DNA from: Aquipuribacter hungaricus
GTDB taxonomy: Bacteria; Actinomycetota; Actinomycetes; Actinomycetales; JBBAYJ01
Length of the DNA: 64,000 nt
Strand: one strand, 5' to 3'
NCBI RefSeq assembly: GCF_042663885.1
Contig: NZ_JBHSXV010000001.1
The notes under the pieces were generated by a model that had not been told where the DNA came from, did not search any database, and saw only the letters and a program-made list of their open reading frames with translations. The position numbers and the translations under genes were made by a program. Numbering within the stretch: position 1 is the stretch's first letter; the number at the start of each line of letters is the position of its first letter. Shown piece by piece: positions 17,117 to 27,518 of the stretch.

Positions 17117-18776
17117 GCCCGAGGTCCCGGACCTGCCCGAGACCCCCGACACCACCGGCGCCTACCCCCGCCTCACCGAGGAGCAGGTCCTGTTCCTCGT
17201 GCGCTACGGCCAGCGGAAGCGGCTGGGGAAGGGGACCACGTTGTTCTGCGAGGGTGACCGCGACTGCGGCCTGTTCCTGCTGCTGGACGGCAGGGTCCAG
17301 GTGGGCCAGGAGGACCACCAGGAGGGCCGGTCACGAGTCATCGCGGTCCACGGACCGGGGCGTCTCGTGGGCGACCTGTCGATGCTGACCGGCCAGGTCG
17401 TGTTCGTCACCGCCGTCGCCCAGACCGACGTCGAGGTCCTGGAGGTCCCCTTCGACCGGCTCACGGAGGCGGTCACCCACGACCGGGCGCTGGGGGACCT
17501 GATCCTGCGGGCCTTCATCCTGCGACGTCACATCCACGCCGACCTCGGCGCCGGGCTCCGGATCATCGGCTCCCGCTACTCGCCCAGCACCCGGCGCCCG
17601 AGGGACTTCGCGAGCCGCAACCGCGTCCCGTACCGCTGGGACGACCTAGAGGACGATCCCGAGGCCGAGGCGACCCTGCGGGCGTTCGACGTCTCACCCG
17701 CCCAGACCCCTGTCGTCATCTGGAAGGGGCGGGCGGTCCTGCGCAACCCCAGCATCACGGAGCTGGCCGCCCTCCTGGGGCTGCGGCAGGAGGCACCGCC
17801 TCGCGACGCCTACGACGTCGTGGTGGTCGGTGCGGGCCCGGCCGGTCTCGCCGCTGCCGTGTCGGCCGCCTCCGAAGGGCTCTCGACGGTCGTGCTGGAC
17901 GCGATCGCGACGGGAGGCCAGGCGGGGACCTCGTCCCAGATCGAGAACTACCTCGGCTTCCCGGCCGGCATCTCGGGCGCCGAGCTCGCCGACCGGGCGG
18001 TCGTCCAGGCCCGCAAGTTCGGCGCCTCGTTCACGATCCCCGGCGAGGTGGGGTCGCTCGACCCCGTCGACGGCCACTTCGTCGTCGGGCTGACCGACGG
18101 CACCCAGGTGGAAGCGCACACCGTGGTGCTCGCGACCGGTGTACGGTACCGCCGCCTCGAGGTCCCCGGCATGGACCGGCTCGAGGGGCCCAGCGTCTAC
18201 TACGCCGCCACCGAGTTCGAGGCACGGCTCTGCCGCGGCGACCCGGTGACGGTCGTCGGCGGCGGGAACTCGGCCGGGCAGGCGGCCCTGTTCCTGGCCC
18301 GGAACGCAGCCGGGGTGGACCTCGTCGTCCGCCACGACGACCTGGACCGCGACATGTCCCGCTACCTGGCGGAACGGGTCGTCGCGGCCCCACGGGTACA
18401 GCTGTGGCGCAGCTGCGAGGTCTCCGAGCTGCACGGCGACCTCGGGCTCCAGGAGGTCGTCGTCCGCAACCTGCGGACGGGCGAGTGCCGACCCCTCGCC
18501 TCGACAGCGCTCTTCGTCCTCATCGGGTCCGAACCCCGCACCCGGTGGCTGGAGGGCGTGATCGCGCTCGACGACAGGGGGTTCGTGCTGACCGGTGGCG
18601 ACCGGGGTGAGGCCGACCAGGATGGCGCCGCCGTGTTCGAGACCGCGACCCCGGGCGTCTTCGCGGTGGGGGACGTGCGCAGCGGCTCGGTGAAGCGGGT
18701 GGCCTCCGCCGTCGGCGAGGGCTCCATCGCCGTGCGCCTGGTGTACGAGCACCTCGTCCGGACCGGTCGACGGTGA
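17094..18776 (+). CDS. cyclic-nucleotide-binding / glutaredoxin-like / thioredoxin-reductase-like fusion protein
   Basis: The 560-aa protein has three parts. Residues about 25-150 are a cNMP-binding domain (GDLSMLTGQ is the phosphate-binding region). Residues about 155-230 look like a Grx-like fold without its CxxC (RYSPSTRRPRDF; TPVVIWKGRAVLRNPS). Residues about 240-555 are a TrxR-type flavoprotein (VVVVGAGPAGLAA, TGGQAG, VVGGGNSAGQAALFLA, FAVGDVRSGSVKR). The reductase CxxC position reads YYAATEFEA, so it cannot be a classical thioredoxin reductase. ATG 17094 follows GGAGGTGG. It lies in an operon with the thioredoxin remnant and the UBP finger. Confidence 0.85.
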   Translation: MPTSSSSEPEVPDLPETPDTTGAYPRLTEEQVLFLVRYGQRKRLGKGTTLFCEGDRDCGLFLLLDGRVQVGQEDHQEGRSRVIAVHGPGRLVGDLSMLTGQVVFVTAVAQTDVEVLEVPFDRLTEAVTHDRALGDLILRAFILRRHIHADLGAGLRIIGSRYSPSTRRPRDFASRNRVPYRWDDLEDDPEAEATLRAFDVSPAQTPVVIWKGRAVLRNPSITELAALLGLRQEAPPRDAYDVVVVGAGPAGLAAAVSAASEGLSTVVLDAIATGGQAGTSSQIENYLGFPAGISGAELADRAVVQARKFGASFTIPGEVGSLDPVDGHFVVGLTDGTQVEAHTVVLATGVRYRRLEVPGMDRLEGPSVYYAATEFEARLCRGDPVTVVGGGNSAGQAALFLARNAAGVDLVVRHDDLDRDMSRYLAERVVAAPRVQLWRSCEVSELHGDLGLQEVVVRNLRTGECRPLASTALFVLIGSEPRTRWLEGVIALDDRGFVLTGGDRGEADQDGAAVFETATPGVFAVGDVRSGSVKRVASAVGEGSIAVRLVYEHLVRTGRR

Positions 18777-19399
18777 GGTGTCGACAGCGGGCGGATCACT
18801 CCGCGTGATCGGAACGTGCCGACCGGTGCCGGACGTCTTCTCGCAGTGGACGGTCGTGGCGTCGGACGGCTGGGGCGCCCGATGGTGGCCGCCCTCGACT
18901 GTCCATGGACGATCTCTCGGGCTGTTCGCCGGACGAAGGCTCGGTGACCTCCCGGTGGACGCGAGCGGTGACGTGCTGGCTGTCGTCGCAGTGTGCGAAG
19001 GAGACAGAGAGGGTCTACTGCTCCGTCAGGGGACCCGTGATCTCGGACGTCGGAGATTGCCGCCGGACGAGGCGGGCTGACGGTGGTGACACTGAAGGTC
19101 TTTCGCCGCGGCAGCCTGCGACTGGCCAGGTCGGTGAAGGCCATGCCGTCGGCCGGTTCGTCAGCCTGCCTCACGGGGAGCGGTGGCCGGTCGCACCGGC
19201 AGGCCCGCGCCGATAGGCGATCCTCTGCAGGACCGTCCGCTCCGGGGCTCTCGAGCCGCCCCGCGCACCTGGTGGGCGGGGCCGCCGACGCCTCCGGCGA
19301 GGGCGGCGCCGCCCTGTTCACGTGCGTCGCCGACGAGTAGGTTGATCGAGGTGGCTTGTCCTCCCGCGGCCGCGTTCCCCGCAGCGAAGGAGCCTGTCC
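18777..19399. other. 623-bp stretch without a supported gene
   Basis: Short open frames exist on both strands but none shows a recognisable motif, a ribosome site or consistent codon bias. AAGGAG at about 19387 belongs to the next gene. Confidence 0.5.
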
Positions 19400-19699
19400 A
19401 TGGTGACCAAAGCCCTCCTCGTGCGTCTAGAGGCCTTGCCAGGTAAAGAGTCGGAGCTCTCCGAGTTCCTCGAGGCTGCACGGGCGATCGTGATGGACGA
19501 GGCGGGCACCGTCTCCTGGTTCGCCCTTCGGTTCGGCCCGTCGTCGTTCGGCGTGTTCGACGTGTTCCCCGACGACGAGGCACGCGATGCCCACCTCGCC
19601 GGGGGTGTGGGGCAGGCACTAGGGCCCAACACCGGCGTCCTCTTCTCCGAACCCCAGATCGAGAAGATCGACATCCTCGCCGACAAGATCCCGGGGTAG
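19400..19699 (+). CDS. antibiotic biosynthesis monooxygenase (ABM) domain protein, putative quinol monooxygenase
   Basis: The 99-aa protein fits a single ABM/YgiN dimeric alpha-beta barrel subunit: MVTKALLVRLEALPGKESELSEFL for strand 1 and helix 1, then VSWFALRFGPSSFGVFDVFPDDEARDAHL, then a C-terminal strand. ABM proteins act on quinones, polyketides or haem without cofactors. An AAGGAG lies 9 bases before the ATG. No partner genes are adjacent, so the substrate is unknown. Confidence 0.8.
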   Translation: MVTKALLVRLEALPGKESELSEFLEAARAIVMDEAGTVSWFALRFGPSSFGVFDVFPDDEARDAHLAGGVGQALGPNTGVLFSEPQIEKIDILADKIPG

Positions 19700-20026
19700 A
19701 CGCCCCCGCACCGCTTCCCCGAAGCATCCGCCCGAATATCTTGGCCCTGATCGCCTCAGAGCCGCAGCGCCTGGGTGTGACCCTGATAGAGCTCCAGTTC
19801 TTGGAGATCGGGCGCGTCGACCATCTCGTCCAGCTGACCTCAAGGGTCGAGTCCGGCCCTCGGATCTGTCGTCGCGCCTACCTGTCCTTCGCGCGGGGAC
19901 CGCGCGATCCGTCGACTCGTCCGGCTCATCGCCGGGCTCGACTCTTGCTTCACCGAGCGCGGTGATCCGACACTCAGCCATGCCGCCGAGAGGTCGGGAG
20001 CGTCCGCGCAGCCCGATCGCGTCCGC
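19700..20026. other. 327-bp stretch without a supported gene
   Basis: No motif-bearing frame, no strong hairpin and no clear promoter pair were found. Local base composition is slightly less GC-rich than the flanking genes. Confidence 0.4.
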
Positions 20027-21088
20027 ATGAGCACCGACGAGGTAGTGATCGGGCTCGTCTCGGCTCCGGGTGCGGCCACCGAGATCGCGGCGACCCTCGC
20101 CGACGACCTGGGTGCAGAGCTGAGTCTTCACCTGCCCACCGTGCAGTGGCGGGTTCCCACGGTGGTCGACGAACTCGTGCAGCCGCCTGCCGACGACGCC
20201 GCCCTCGTCGCCGCGGCGAGGGAGCGGCTGGTGCAGGAGGACTGGGATCTGGTCGTCGTCCTCACCGCCCTCCCGCTCGCGGCTCGCCGGCGCCCAGTGG
20301 TGGCCCACGCGAGCCCTGTGCACGGCGTCGCTGTGGTGTGTCTCCCGGCTCTCGGTGCCATCGGGCTGCGTCGACGCACCCGTGACACAGTCGTCGGTCT
20401 CGTGCGCACCCTGCTCGGGGACACGGAGGGCGACGCGTCGTCGGGCTCGGCTGCTGTTCTCGGACGCCGTGCCCGCGAGCTCGGGAGGAGCCAGCGGCAC
20501 GAGGGAGACGGCGGCGTCATGTTCACCGCGAGGGTCCTGAGCGGGAACCTGCGGCTACTGATCGGGATGATCCGCGCCAACCAACCGTGGAAGCTCGCCA
20601 TCGGACTCTCTAGAGCGCTGGCGGCCGCTCTCGCAACGGGAGTCTTCGCGATGGTCACCTCCGACATCTGGCAGCTGGCCGACGCGCTCGGCTGGGCCAG
20701 GCTCTGGGTGATCGGGGTGGGCTCGGTCGCGGCGATCACCACCGCGCTCATCGTCGGCGCCGGCCTGTGGGAGCACGCATCGAATCCGGTCAGCAGGAAG
20801 CAGGTGACCCTCTTCAACCTCGCTACTACGGCGACGGTCGTCCTGGGCGTGCTCTGCCTCTCTGCCGCGCTCTTCGTGCTCGCACTGCTGACCTCACCAG
20901 TCCTGGTGCCCTCGGACCTGTTCGAGCAGGGCCTCGGACACGAGGTTCGCTTCAGCGACTACCTGGAGCTGGTGTGGCTCACCAGCGCCCTCGCGACGTT
21001 CGGGGGAGCTCTCGGTGCGGGACTGGAGAGTGACGAAGGGGTCCGTGCGGCCGCCTACACGTATCGGCAGGACCGCGCTCCTGCGTGA
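20027..21088 (+). CDS. hypothetical protein with N-terminal soluble domain and C-terminal membrane helices
   Basis: The 353-aa protein has two halves. Residues 1-160 are alpha/beta-like with repeated beta strands (EVVIGLVSAPG, DLVVVLTALPL, GVAVVCLPALG), resembling a small nucleotide- or ligand-binding fold. Residues about 165-340 have about five hydrophobic helices (LAAALATGVFAMVTSDIW, LWVIGVGSVAAITTALIVGAG, TTATVVLGVLCLSAALFVLALLTS). Codon bias supports coding. I do not recognise the family name. There is no clear ribosome site. Confidence 0.6.
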   Translation: MSTDEVVIGLVSAPGAATEIAATLADDLGAELSLHLPTVQWRVPTVVDELVQPPADDAALVAAARERLVQEDWDLVVVLTALPLAARRRPVVAHASPVHGVAVVCLPALGAIGLRRRTRDTVVGLVRTLLGDTEGDASSGSAAVLGRRARELGRSQRHEGDGGVMFTARVLSGNLRLLIGMIRANQPWKLAIGLSRALAAALATGVFAMVTSDIWQLADALGWARLWVIGVGSVAAITTALIVGAGLWEHASNPVSRKQVTLFNLATTATVVLGVLCLSAALFVLALLTSPVLVPSDLFEQGLGHEVRFSDYLELVWLTSALATFGGALGAGLESDEGVRAAAYTYRQDRAPA

Positions 21089-21547
21089 CCAACAGAGCCA
21101 GGCGCTACCCAGGTGTGAGACTTCCGGAGCGAAGTGCCCGCACCGGGGCCGGCAGGGGATCGGCCGACGGAGTCTTTCCCTTCGTACCGCTCGTCTAGGA
21201 CCGCGGCCGTCAAGGGCAGGTGTGGTGACTTCCGAAGGACTACCCGCCAGTCGGTCCGCCGCTGAGCCCGGTAGACCAGCCGCAGCAGCGGTCGGTCGAA
21301 CGGGTGCCTCGGCACGTAGACCGGCTCTCGGCGGGCCACCCTGGACACATGCTGACGCCCGGCCTCGTCAGCCGCCAGGTCGCGCTCCCGCCGCGGGGAG
21401 GCCCTGCATGCACACCCCGCTCCTCCGGCCGCCCTCAGTTATGCTCGAAGGGAGAATGCTGAGACGGGCATCTGCGGGACCCGCCAGGAGCAGGTGCACG
21501 TCGGGCCAACGATCTGGACCCGCGCAGAGTCCTCGAGGAGCGGCGGG
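21089..21547. other. 459-bp stretch, no confident gene
   Basis: On the minus strand an open frame at 21055-21348 (GTG start) begins with REPVYVPRHPFDRPLLRLVYR and has G/C-rich third positions for its first 34 codons, then loses that bias. It overlaps the end of the preceding gene and lacks a ribosome site, so I leave it as a possible gene remnant. The region just before 21548 holds GAGGAG for lacI. Confidence 0.4.
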
Positions 21548-22552
21548 ATGTCCAGGACAAGGCCCCCGTCGTTGAAGGACGTCGCCCGCGAGGCGGGCGT
21601 CTCGTTCCAGACGGTCTCCCGTGTGGTCAACCACGGGCCGAGGGTCTCCGTCGCCACCCGGGACCGCGTGCTCGCGGTGATCGACGAGCTGGGCTACCGC
21701 CGCAACGAAGCGGCGCGGGCCCTCAAGACGAACCGCTCTCGCACGATCGGGGTCATCGCCGACGCCTCACCTCGGTTCGGGCCCGTGAGCACCCTCGCCG
21801 CCGTGGAGTCCGCGGCCCGTCGCGCGGGCTACACCGCGCTCGTCGCCACGATGAGCAACCCCGGCCCGCAGCTGGTCACCGACTCCTTCCGCGACTTCAC
21901 GGAGCGCGGCGTCGAGGGGGTGGTCGTCATCGCCCCGCGCGTGTCGATGGCCCAGGTCGCCCAGGAGACCTCGCCGGACATCCCGCTGGTGATGCTGGCA
22001 CCGGGGGCGGACACGCTGCCCGGCATCACGGTGTTCTACGAGGACCAGGAGCTGGGCGCCCGGCTCGCCGTACGCCACCTGCACCAGCTGGGTCACCGAG
22101 AAGTCGCCCACCTCGCCGGAAGCCAGGAATGGCTCGACGGGCGTGTCCGCCTGCGGGGCTGGCAGACCGAGCTCGAGGCCAGGGACCTCCCGGCCGGGCC
22201 GGTGCGGTTCGGGGACTGGTCGGGGGACAGCGCCTACCGGATCGGTCAGGAGATGCTGGCCGAGGGCCTCCCCACCGCGATCTTCGTCGCCTCCGATCTC
22301 ATGGCCCTCGGCTTCGTGCGCGCGCTGAGCGAGGCCGGCGCCTCGGTGCCCCGGGACATCTCGGTGGTGGGTTTCGACGACAACGAGTTCGCGCCCCACA
22401 CGAACCCGCCGCTGACGACCGTCCGGCAGTCCTTCGCGACCGTCGGGACCCGGTGCATGGAGATCCTCCTCGGCCTCATCGAAGGGCACGAGGTCGACAC
22501 CACCCCGGCCGCGCCCCAGCTGATTGTGCGTCAGAGCACCGCGCCCCGCTGA
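21548..22552 (+). CDS. LacI-family transcriptional regulator of the downstream sugar operon
   Basis: The 334-aa protein has the LacI HTH at its N-terminus (SLKDVAREAGVSFQTVSRVVNH, with the hinge NEAARALKTNRSRTIGV). A type I periplasmic-binding-protein-like sensor domain follows (VVGFDDNEFAPHTNPPLTTVRQ near the C-terminus). It should repress until a sugar ligand binds. It lies directly upstream of the operon beginning at 22845, and two identical GAACGTTC palindromes lie in between, making autoregulation and operon control likely. The ATG follows GAGGAG. Confidence 0.9.
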   Translation: MSRTRPPSLKDVAREAGVSFQTVSRVVNHGPRVSVATRDRVLAVIDELGYRRNEAARALKTNRSRTIGVIADASPRFGPVSTLAAVESAARRAGYTALVATMSNPGPQLVTDSFRDFTERGVEGVVVIAPRVSMAQVAQETSPDIPLVMLAPGADTLPGITVFYEDQELGARLAVRHLHQLGHREVAHLAGSQEWLDGRVRLRGWQTELEARDLPAGPVRFGDWSGDSAYRIGQEMLAEGLPTAIFVASDLMALGFVRALSEAGASVPRDISVVGFDDNEFAPHTNPPLTTVRQSFATVGTRCMEILLGLIEGHEVDTTPAAPQLIVRQSTAPR

Positions 22553-22635
22553 CTGCGGCGCCGCCCTGAGCCCTGCCTCGCCGTCAGCGAGGAGCGCGGA
22601 GGACCATCGACCGCAGGTGGAGGACGCAACTCTCG

Positions 22636-22684
22636 GCGAACGTTCTCGCAAACCCTTGACGCGGGTAGGGCGAACGTTCACTCT
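22636..22684 (+). promoter_or_regulatory. promoter with two LacI-type operators before the sugar operon
   Basis: Two GGCGAACGTTC sites centre on GAACGTTC palindromes at 22638-22645 and 22672-22679, 34 bp apart. A TTGACG element (22656-22661) lies between them, and the second palindrome occupies the spacer before a weak -10 (CACTCT, 22679-22684). This is the arrangement expected for LacI-family repression. Assignment to the adjacent regulator is an inference. Confidence 0.65.
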
Positions 22685-22844
22685 AGGGAAACACCCGGCG
22701 TTGCCGGTGGAGCAGGAACCCGGAGAGCCCCCGGCTAGGCGCGCTGATGCGACTGCCCCGTCCCCCTCCTCGGCGCACGGACGTCCCTCGGCACAGCAGC
22801 CGCGGGACACGCAGCAGCAGCAACCATGAGGAAGGGACGTGACG

Positions 22845-23675
22845 ATGCGAGTCGCCTGCCACACCATCACCTGGGGCGGGGTCTTGGGAGCCCCGACCGG
22901 GGTCACCAGCATCAAGGACCTCCACTACCTCTCGCACGGCTCGATCACCGAGGCCGTCCGCGAGATCGGCGCCGTCGGTTACGAGGGCGCGGAGGTGTTC
23001 GACGGCAACCTCGCCGCGATCGCCGACGACCCGCAGCCGTTCCTCGACACGCTCGCCGCCAGCGGCGTCGAGCTCGTCAGCGTCTACTCCGGCGCCAACT
23101 TCGTCTACGCCGACGTCCTTCCGGACGAGATGGCCCGGCTGCGCCGCGCGTGCGTGCTGGCCCGCCGGTTCGGGGCCTCACGCCTCGTCGTCGGCGGTGG
23201 CGCCCGACGCGCCGCAGGCACCCCGGACGAGGACTACGACCGTCTCGGAGCCGCGCTCGACCAGGTCGCCGACCTCGCCGAGGAGCACGGGCTCGAGGCC
23301 AGCTATCACCCCCACCTGTCGACGATCGTCGAGTCCCCGGACGAGCTCGACCGGATCATGGCCCGCACCCGGATCGGCTTCTGCCCCGACACCGCCCACC
23401 TCGCCGCCGGTGGCGGTGACCCCGCCGCGCTGATCCGTCGGTACCCCGGGCGTCTCGCCCACGTCCACCTCAAGGACATCGACCTGGCCACCGGGGCCTT
23501 CCTGCCCCTCGGGCAGGGCGACCTCGACCTCGAGGACGTCGTGCGCGCGGTCGTCGAGTCCGGCTACGACAGCTGGCTCGTCGTCGAGCTCGACTCCACC
23601 GACGGCACGCCGGCGGACGCCGCCGCCCTCAGCCACGCGTACCTCACCGACCTGCTCTCCCGCGTCACGTCCTGA
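22845..23675 (+). CDS. sugar phosphate isomerase/epimerase family protein (AP-endonuclease-2-like TIM barrel)
   Basis: The 276-aa protein begins MRVACHTITWGG and has the barrel landmarks ELVSVYSGANF, LEASYHPHLSTIVES, GFCPDTAHLAAGGGDP and AHVHLKDID, ending with WLVVELDSTDGTP. The Glu, Asp and His residues at these strand ends bind a divalent metal in this superfamily (IolE, IolI, Hyi, 3-keto-glycoside lyases). The ATG at 22845 has a GAAGGGA at good distance; the GTG at 22839 is too close to it. As first gene of the operon it probably isomerises, epimerises or eliminates a keto-sugar. Confidence 0.85.
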   Translation: MRVACHTITWGGVLGAPTGVTSIKDLHYLSHGSITEAVREIGAVGYEGAEVFDGNLAAIADDPQPFLDTLAASGVELVSVYSGANFVYADVLPDEMARLRRACVLARRFGASRLVVGGGARRAAGTPDEDYDRLGAALDQVADLAEEHGLEASYHPHLSTIVESPDELDRIMARTRIGFCPDTAHLAAGGGDPAALIRRYPGRLAHVHLKDIDLATGAFLPLGQGDLDLEDVVRAVVESGYDSWLVVELDSTDGTPADAAALSHAYLTDLLSRVTS

Positions 23676-23730
23676 CCCACCCGCGCAGCCGCCCCCATCC
23701 ATCGGCACCACCCGTCGAAAGGCCCACACC

Positions 23731-24924
23731 ATGCCCAGACCAGCCTCGCCCGGCCCCCTCACCGCCGGCATCCGGTCGCTCGCGGTCCCCGCTGCGCTCT
23801 GCCTGGCCCTCACCTCCTGCACCGCCGCGGGCGGAGGCGCCTCCGACCCCGGCGGCGACGTCGACCAGGCGTTCCTCGACCAGGTCGACGCGGCGCTCGC
23901 CGAGGTGGAGTCGCAGGTGCTGAGCACCGGCCCGAACGGGGAGGAGCCCGAGTCCGCGGACGCCGCCGAGCTCACCGACGAGCAGGTCGAGGAGGTGAAG
24001 GCGCTGGGCGCCAGCGCCGCCGTGGTCATGCACTACGCGGGCGACGACTGGTCCACCTCCCAGATCAAGGGGCTCGAGGACGAGTTCGGACGCCTCGGCA
24101 TCGAGGTCGTCGCCGTCACCGACGCCGACTTCGACCCGGCCCAGCAGGTGTCCGACATCGAGAACGTGATGACCCAGCAGCCCGACGTCATCGTCTCCCT
24201 GCCCACCGACCCGGTGGCGACCGCCGGCGCCTACCGTGCGGCCGCGGAGGCCGGCGTGGAGCTCGTCTTCATGGACAACGTCCCGGAGGGCTTCGTCGCC
24301 GGCGAGGACTACGCCTCCGCGGTCTCGGCCGATAACTTCGGCAACGGCGTCATCTCGGCGCACCTGATGGCCCGCTCCCTCGGCGGCGAGGGCACGATCG
24401 GCGTGGTCTTCCACGAGGCCGACTTCTTCGTGACCCAGCAGCGCTACGACGGCTTCCGCCAGACCATCGAGGAGGTCTACCCGGACATCGAGATCGTCGA
24501 GGAGCAGGGCATCGCCGGCCCCGACTTCGCCGGCGACGCCCAGACGGCGGCGAACGCCATGCTCAGCCAGAACCCGACGCTGGACGGGCTGTGGGCGGTG
24601 TGGGACGTGCCGGCCGAGGGCGTGCTGGCCGCCGCCCGGGCCGCCGGCCGCGACGACCTCAAGGTCGCGACCCAGGACCTCGGGCTGAACGTCGGCATCT
24701 CCCTGGCCCAGGACGAGAACGTCATCGGGCTCGGCGCCCAGCGGCCCTACGAGCAGGGCGTCACCGAGGCACGCCTGGCCGCGCTCGCCCTTCTCGGCGA
24801 GGCCACCCCCGCCTACGTCGCCCTGCCCTCGCTCGGCGTCACCCACGAGAACGTCCTCGAGGCGTGGGAGACGGTCTATGCGGAGGAGGCACCCTCCGAC
24901 CTCGCCGACTCCTACGTCGACTGA
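23731..24924 (+). CDS. sugar ABC transporter substrate-binding lipoprotein (RbsB type)
   Basis: The 397-aa protein has a lipoprotein signal (LAVPAALCLALTSC, modified Cys at residue 30). A type I periplasmic binding protein follows, with strands at AAVVMHYAGDDWSTSQIKG, VDVIVSLPTDPVATAG-like DVIVSLPTDPVATAG, VFMDNVP and LWAVWDVPAEG. An acidic linker of about 60 residues precedes the domain. It delivers a sugar or cyclitol to the permease encoded downstream. The sequence alone does not tell which sugar. Confidence 0.9.
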   Translation: MPRPASPGPLTAGIRSLAVPAALCLALTSCTAAGGGASDPGGDVDQAFLDQVDAALAEVESQVLSTGPNGEEPESADAAELTDEQVEEVKALGASAAVVMHYAGDDWSTSQIKGLEDEFGRLGIEVVAVTDADFDPAQQVSDIENVMTQQPDVIVSLPTDPVATAGAYRAAAEAGVELVFMDNVPEGFVAGEDYASAVSADNFGNGVISAHLMARSLGGEGTIGVVFHEADFFVTQQRYDGFRQTIEEVYPDIEIVEEQGIAGPDFAGDAQTAANAMLSQNPTLDGLWAVWDVPAEGVLAAARAAGRDDLKVATQDLGLNVGISLAQDENVIGLGAQRPYEQGVTEARLAALALLGEATPAYVALPSLGVTHENVLEAWETVYAEEAPSDLADSYVD

Positions 24925-24966
24925 CAGCCCCCCTACCGAGGCACGGCACAGACGCGAAGGAGCGAC

Positions 24967-26526
<1,560 letters not shown>

Positions 26527-26528
26527 CC

Positions 26529-27518
26529 ATGGCCACCACCACGTCCCCCACAACGCCGGCCGCCGCCCCCGGGAGCCGGAGCCGCAGCCCCCTGCTCGAG
26601 AAGCTCGACTGGCGCCGCTACATCATCTACATCGGCTTCGTCCTGGTGTTCCTCGTGTTCGCCGTCACCTTGAACGACAACGGCTTCCTCACGACCAACA
26701 ACCTGCTCAATATCGTCCGCCAGTCCGCGATCATCGCGATCATCGCCGTGGGCATGACCTACGTGATCGCGTGCGCGGAGATCGACCTGTCCGTGGGGTC
26801 GACGGCCGGACTGGCCAGCGTGATCACGGCGATGGCGATCTCCGACTACGGACTCCTTGCCGGCGTGGCCGCAGGCCTCCTGGTGGGGGTCGTGGTGGGG
26901 TCGATCAACGGCGCGCTCGTCAGCATGCTCAACATCCCGTCGTTCCTGGTGACGCTCGGCATGCTCGGCATCGCCGTCGGCGTGGCGCAGTGGATCACCG
27001 ACTCCGCCCCCCAGCCGATCCTGGACCCGACCTACAACCTCGTCTTCGGCGGCGGCAATTTCGGACCGGTACCCGGCCTGCTCGTGTGGATGGCGATCGT
27101 CGTCGCCCTCGGCGCTGTCGGCCTGGCCAAGACCCGCTTCGGGCGCCAGGTCCTGGCCACCGGTGGCAACCGGATGGCAGCGGACTTCACCGGGATCAAC
27201 ACCCGTCGGGTCAAGTTCCAGGTTCTGGTGATCTCCTCCGTGCTGGCCGCCCTGGCGGGCATGCTCTACGCGGGTCGGCTCGAGTCGGGACGCTTCCAGT
27301 GGGGCACCGGCGACGAGCTGTCGGCGATCGCCGCGGTCATCCTCGGCGGCACCAGCCTGTTCGGCGGGGCCGGCTCGGTCGTCGGCACGCTCGTCGGGGC
27401 CCTGCTGATCGGCCTCATCAACAACGGGCTCGTGCTCGCCGGGCTGGACACCAGCCAGCAGCAGGTCGTCCGCGGCGTCATCATCATCCTCGCCGTGGCG
27501 CTGGCGAGGCGGAAGTGA
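26529..27518 (+). CDS. sugar ABC transporter permease (RbsC type)
   Basis: The 329-aa protein has about ten hydrophobic segments and the RbsC hallmarks GMTYVIACAEIDLSVGSTAGL and ATGGNRMAADFTGINTRRVKF (cytoplasmic coupling loop), then AAVILGGTSLFGGAGSVVGT. It forms the membrane channel of the importer with the preceding ATPase and binding protein. Its stop overlaps the GTG of the following oxidoreductase gene by 4 bp. Confidence 0.92.
   Translation: MATTTSPTTPAAAPGSRSRSPLLEKLDWRRYIIYIGFVLVFLVFAVTLNDNGFLTTNNLLNIVRQSAIIAIIAVGMTYVIACAEIDLSVGSTAGLASVITAMAISDYGLLAGVAAGLLVGVVVGSINGALVSMLNIPSFLVTLGMLGIAVGVAQWITDSAPQPILDPTYNLVFGGGNFGPVPGLLVWMAIVVALGAVGLAKTRFGRQVLATGGNRMAADFTGINTRRVKFQVLVISSVLAALAGMLYAGRLESGRFQWGTGDELSAIAAVILGGTSLFGGAGSVVGTLVGALLIGLINNGLVLAGLDTSQQQVVRGVIIILAVALARRK

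Noticed and set aside
21055..21348. Minus-strand frame beginning REPVYVPRHPFDRPLL
   Set aside because: The start looks protein-like but bias fades, there is no ribosome site and it overlaps a better gene. Possible remnant only.
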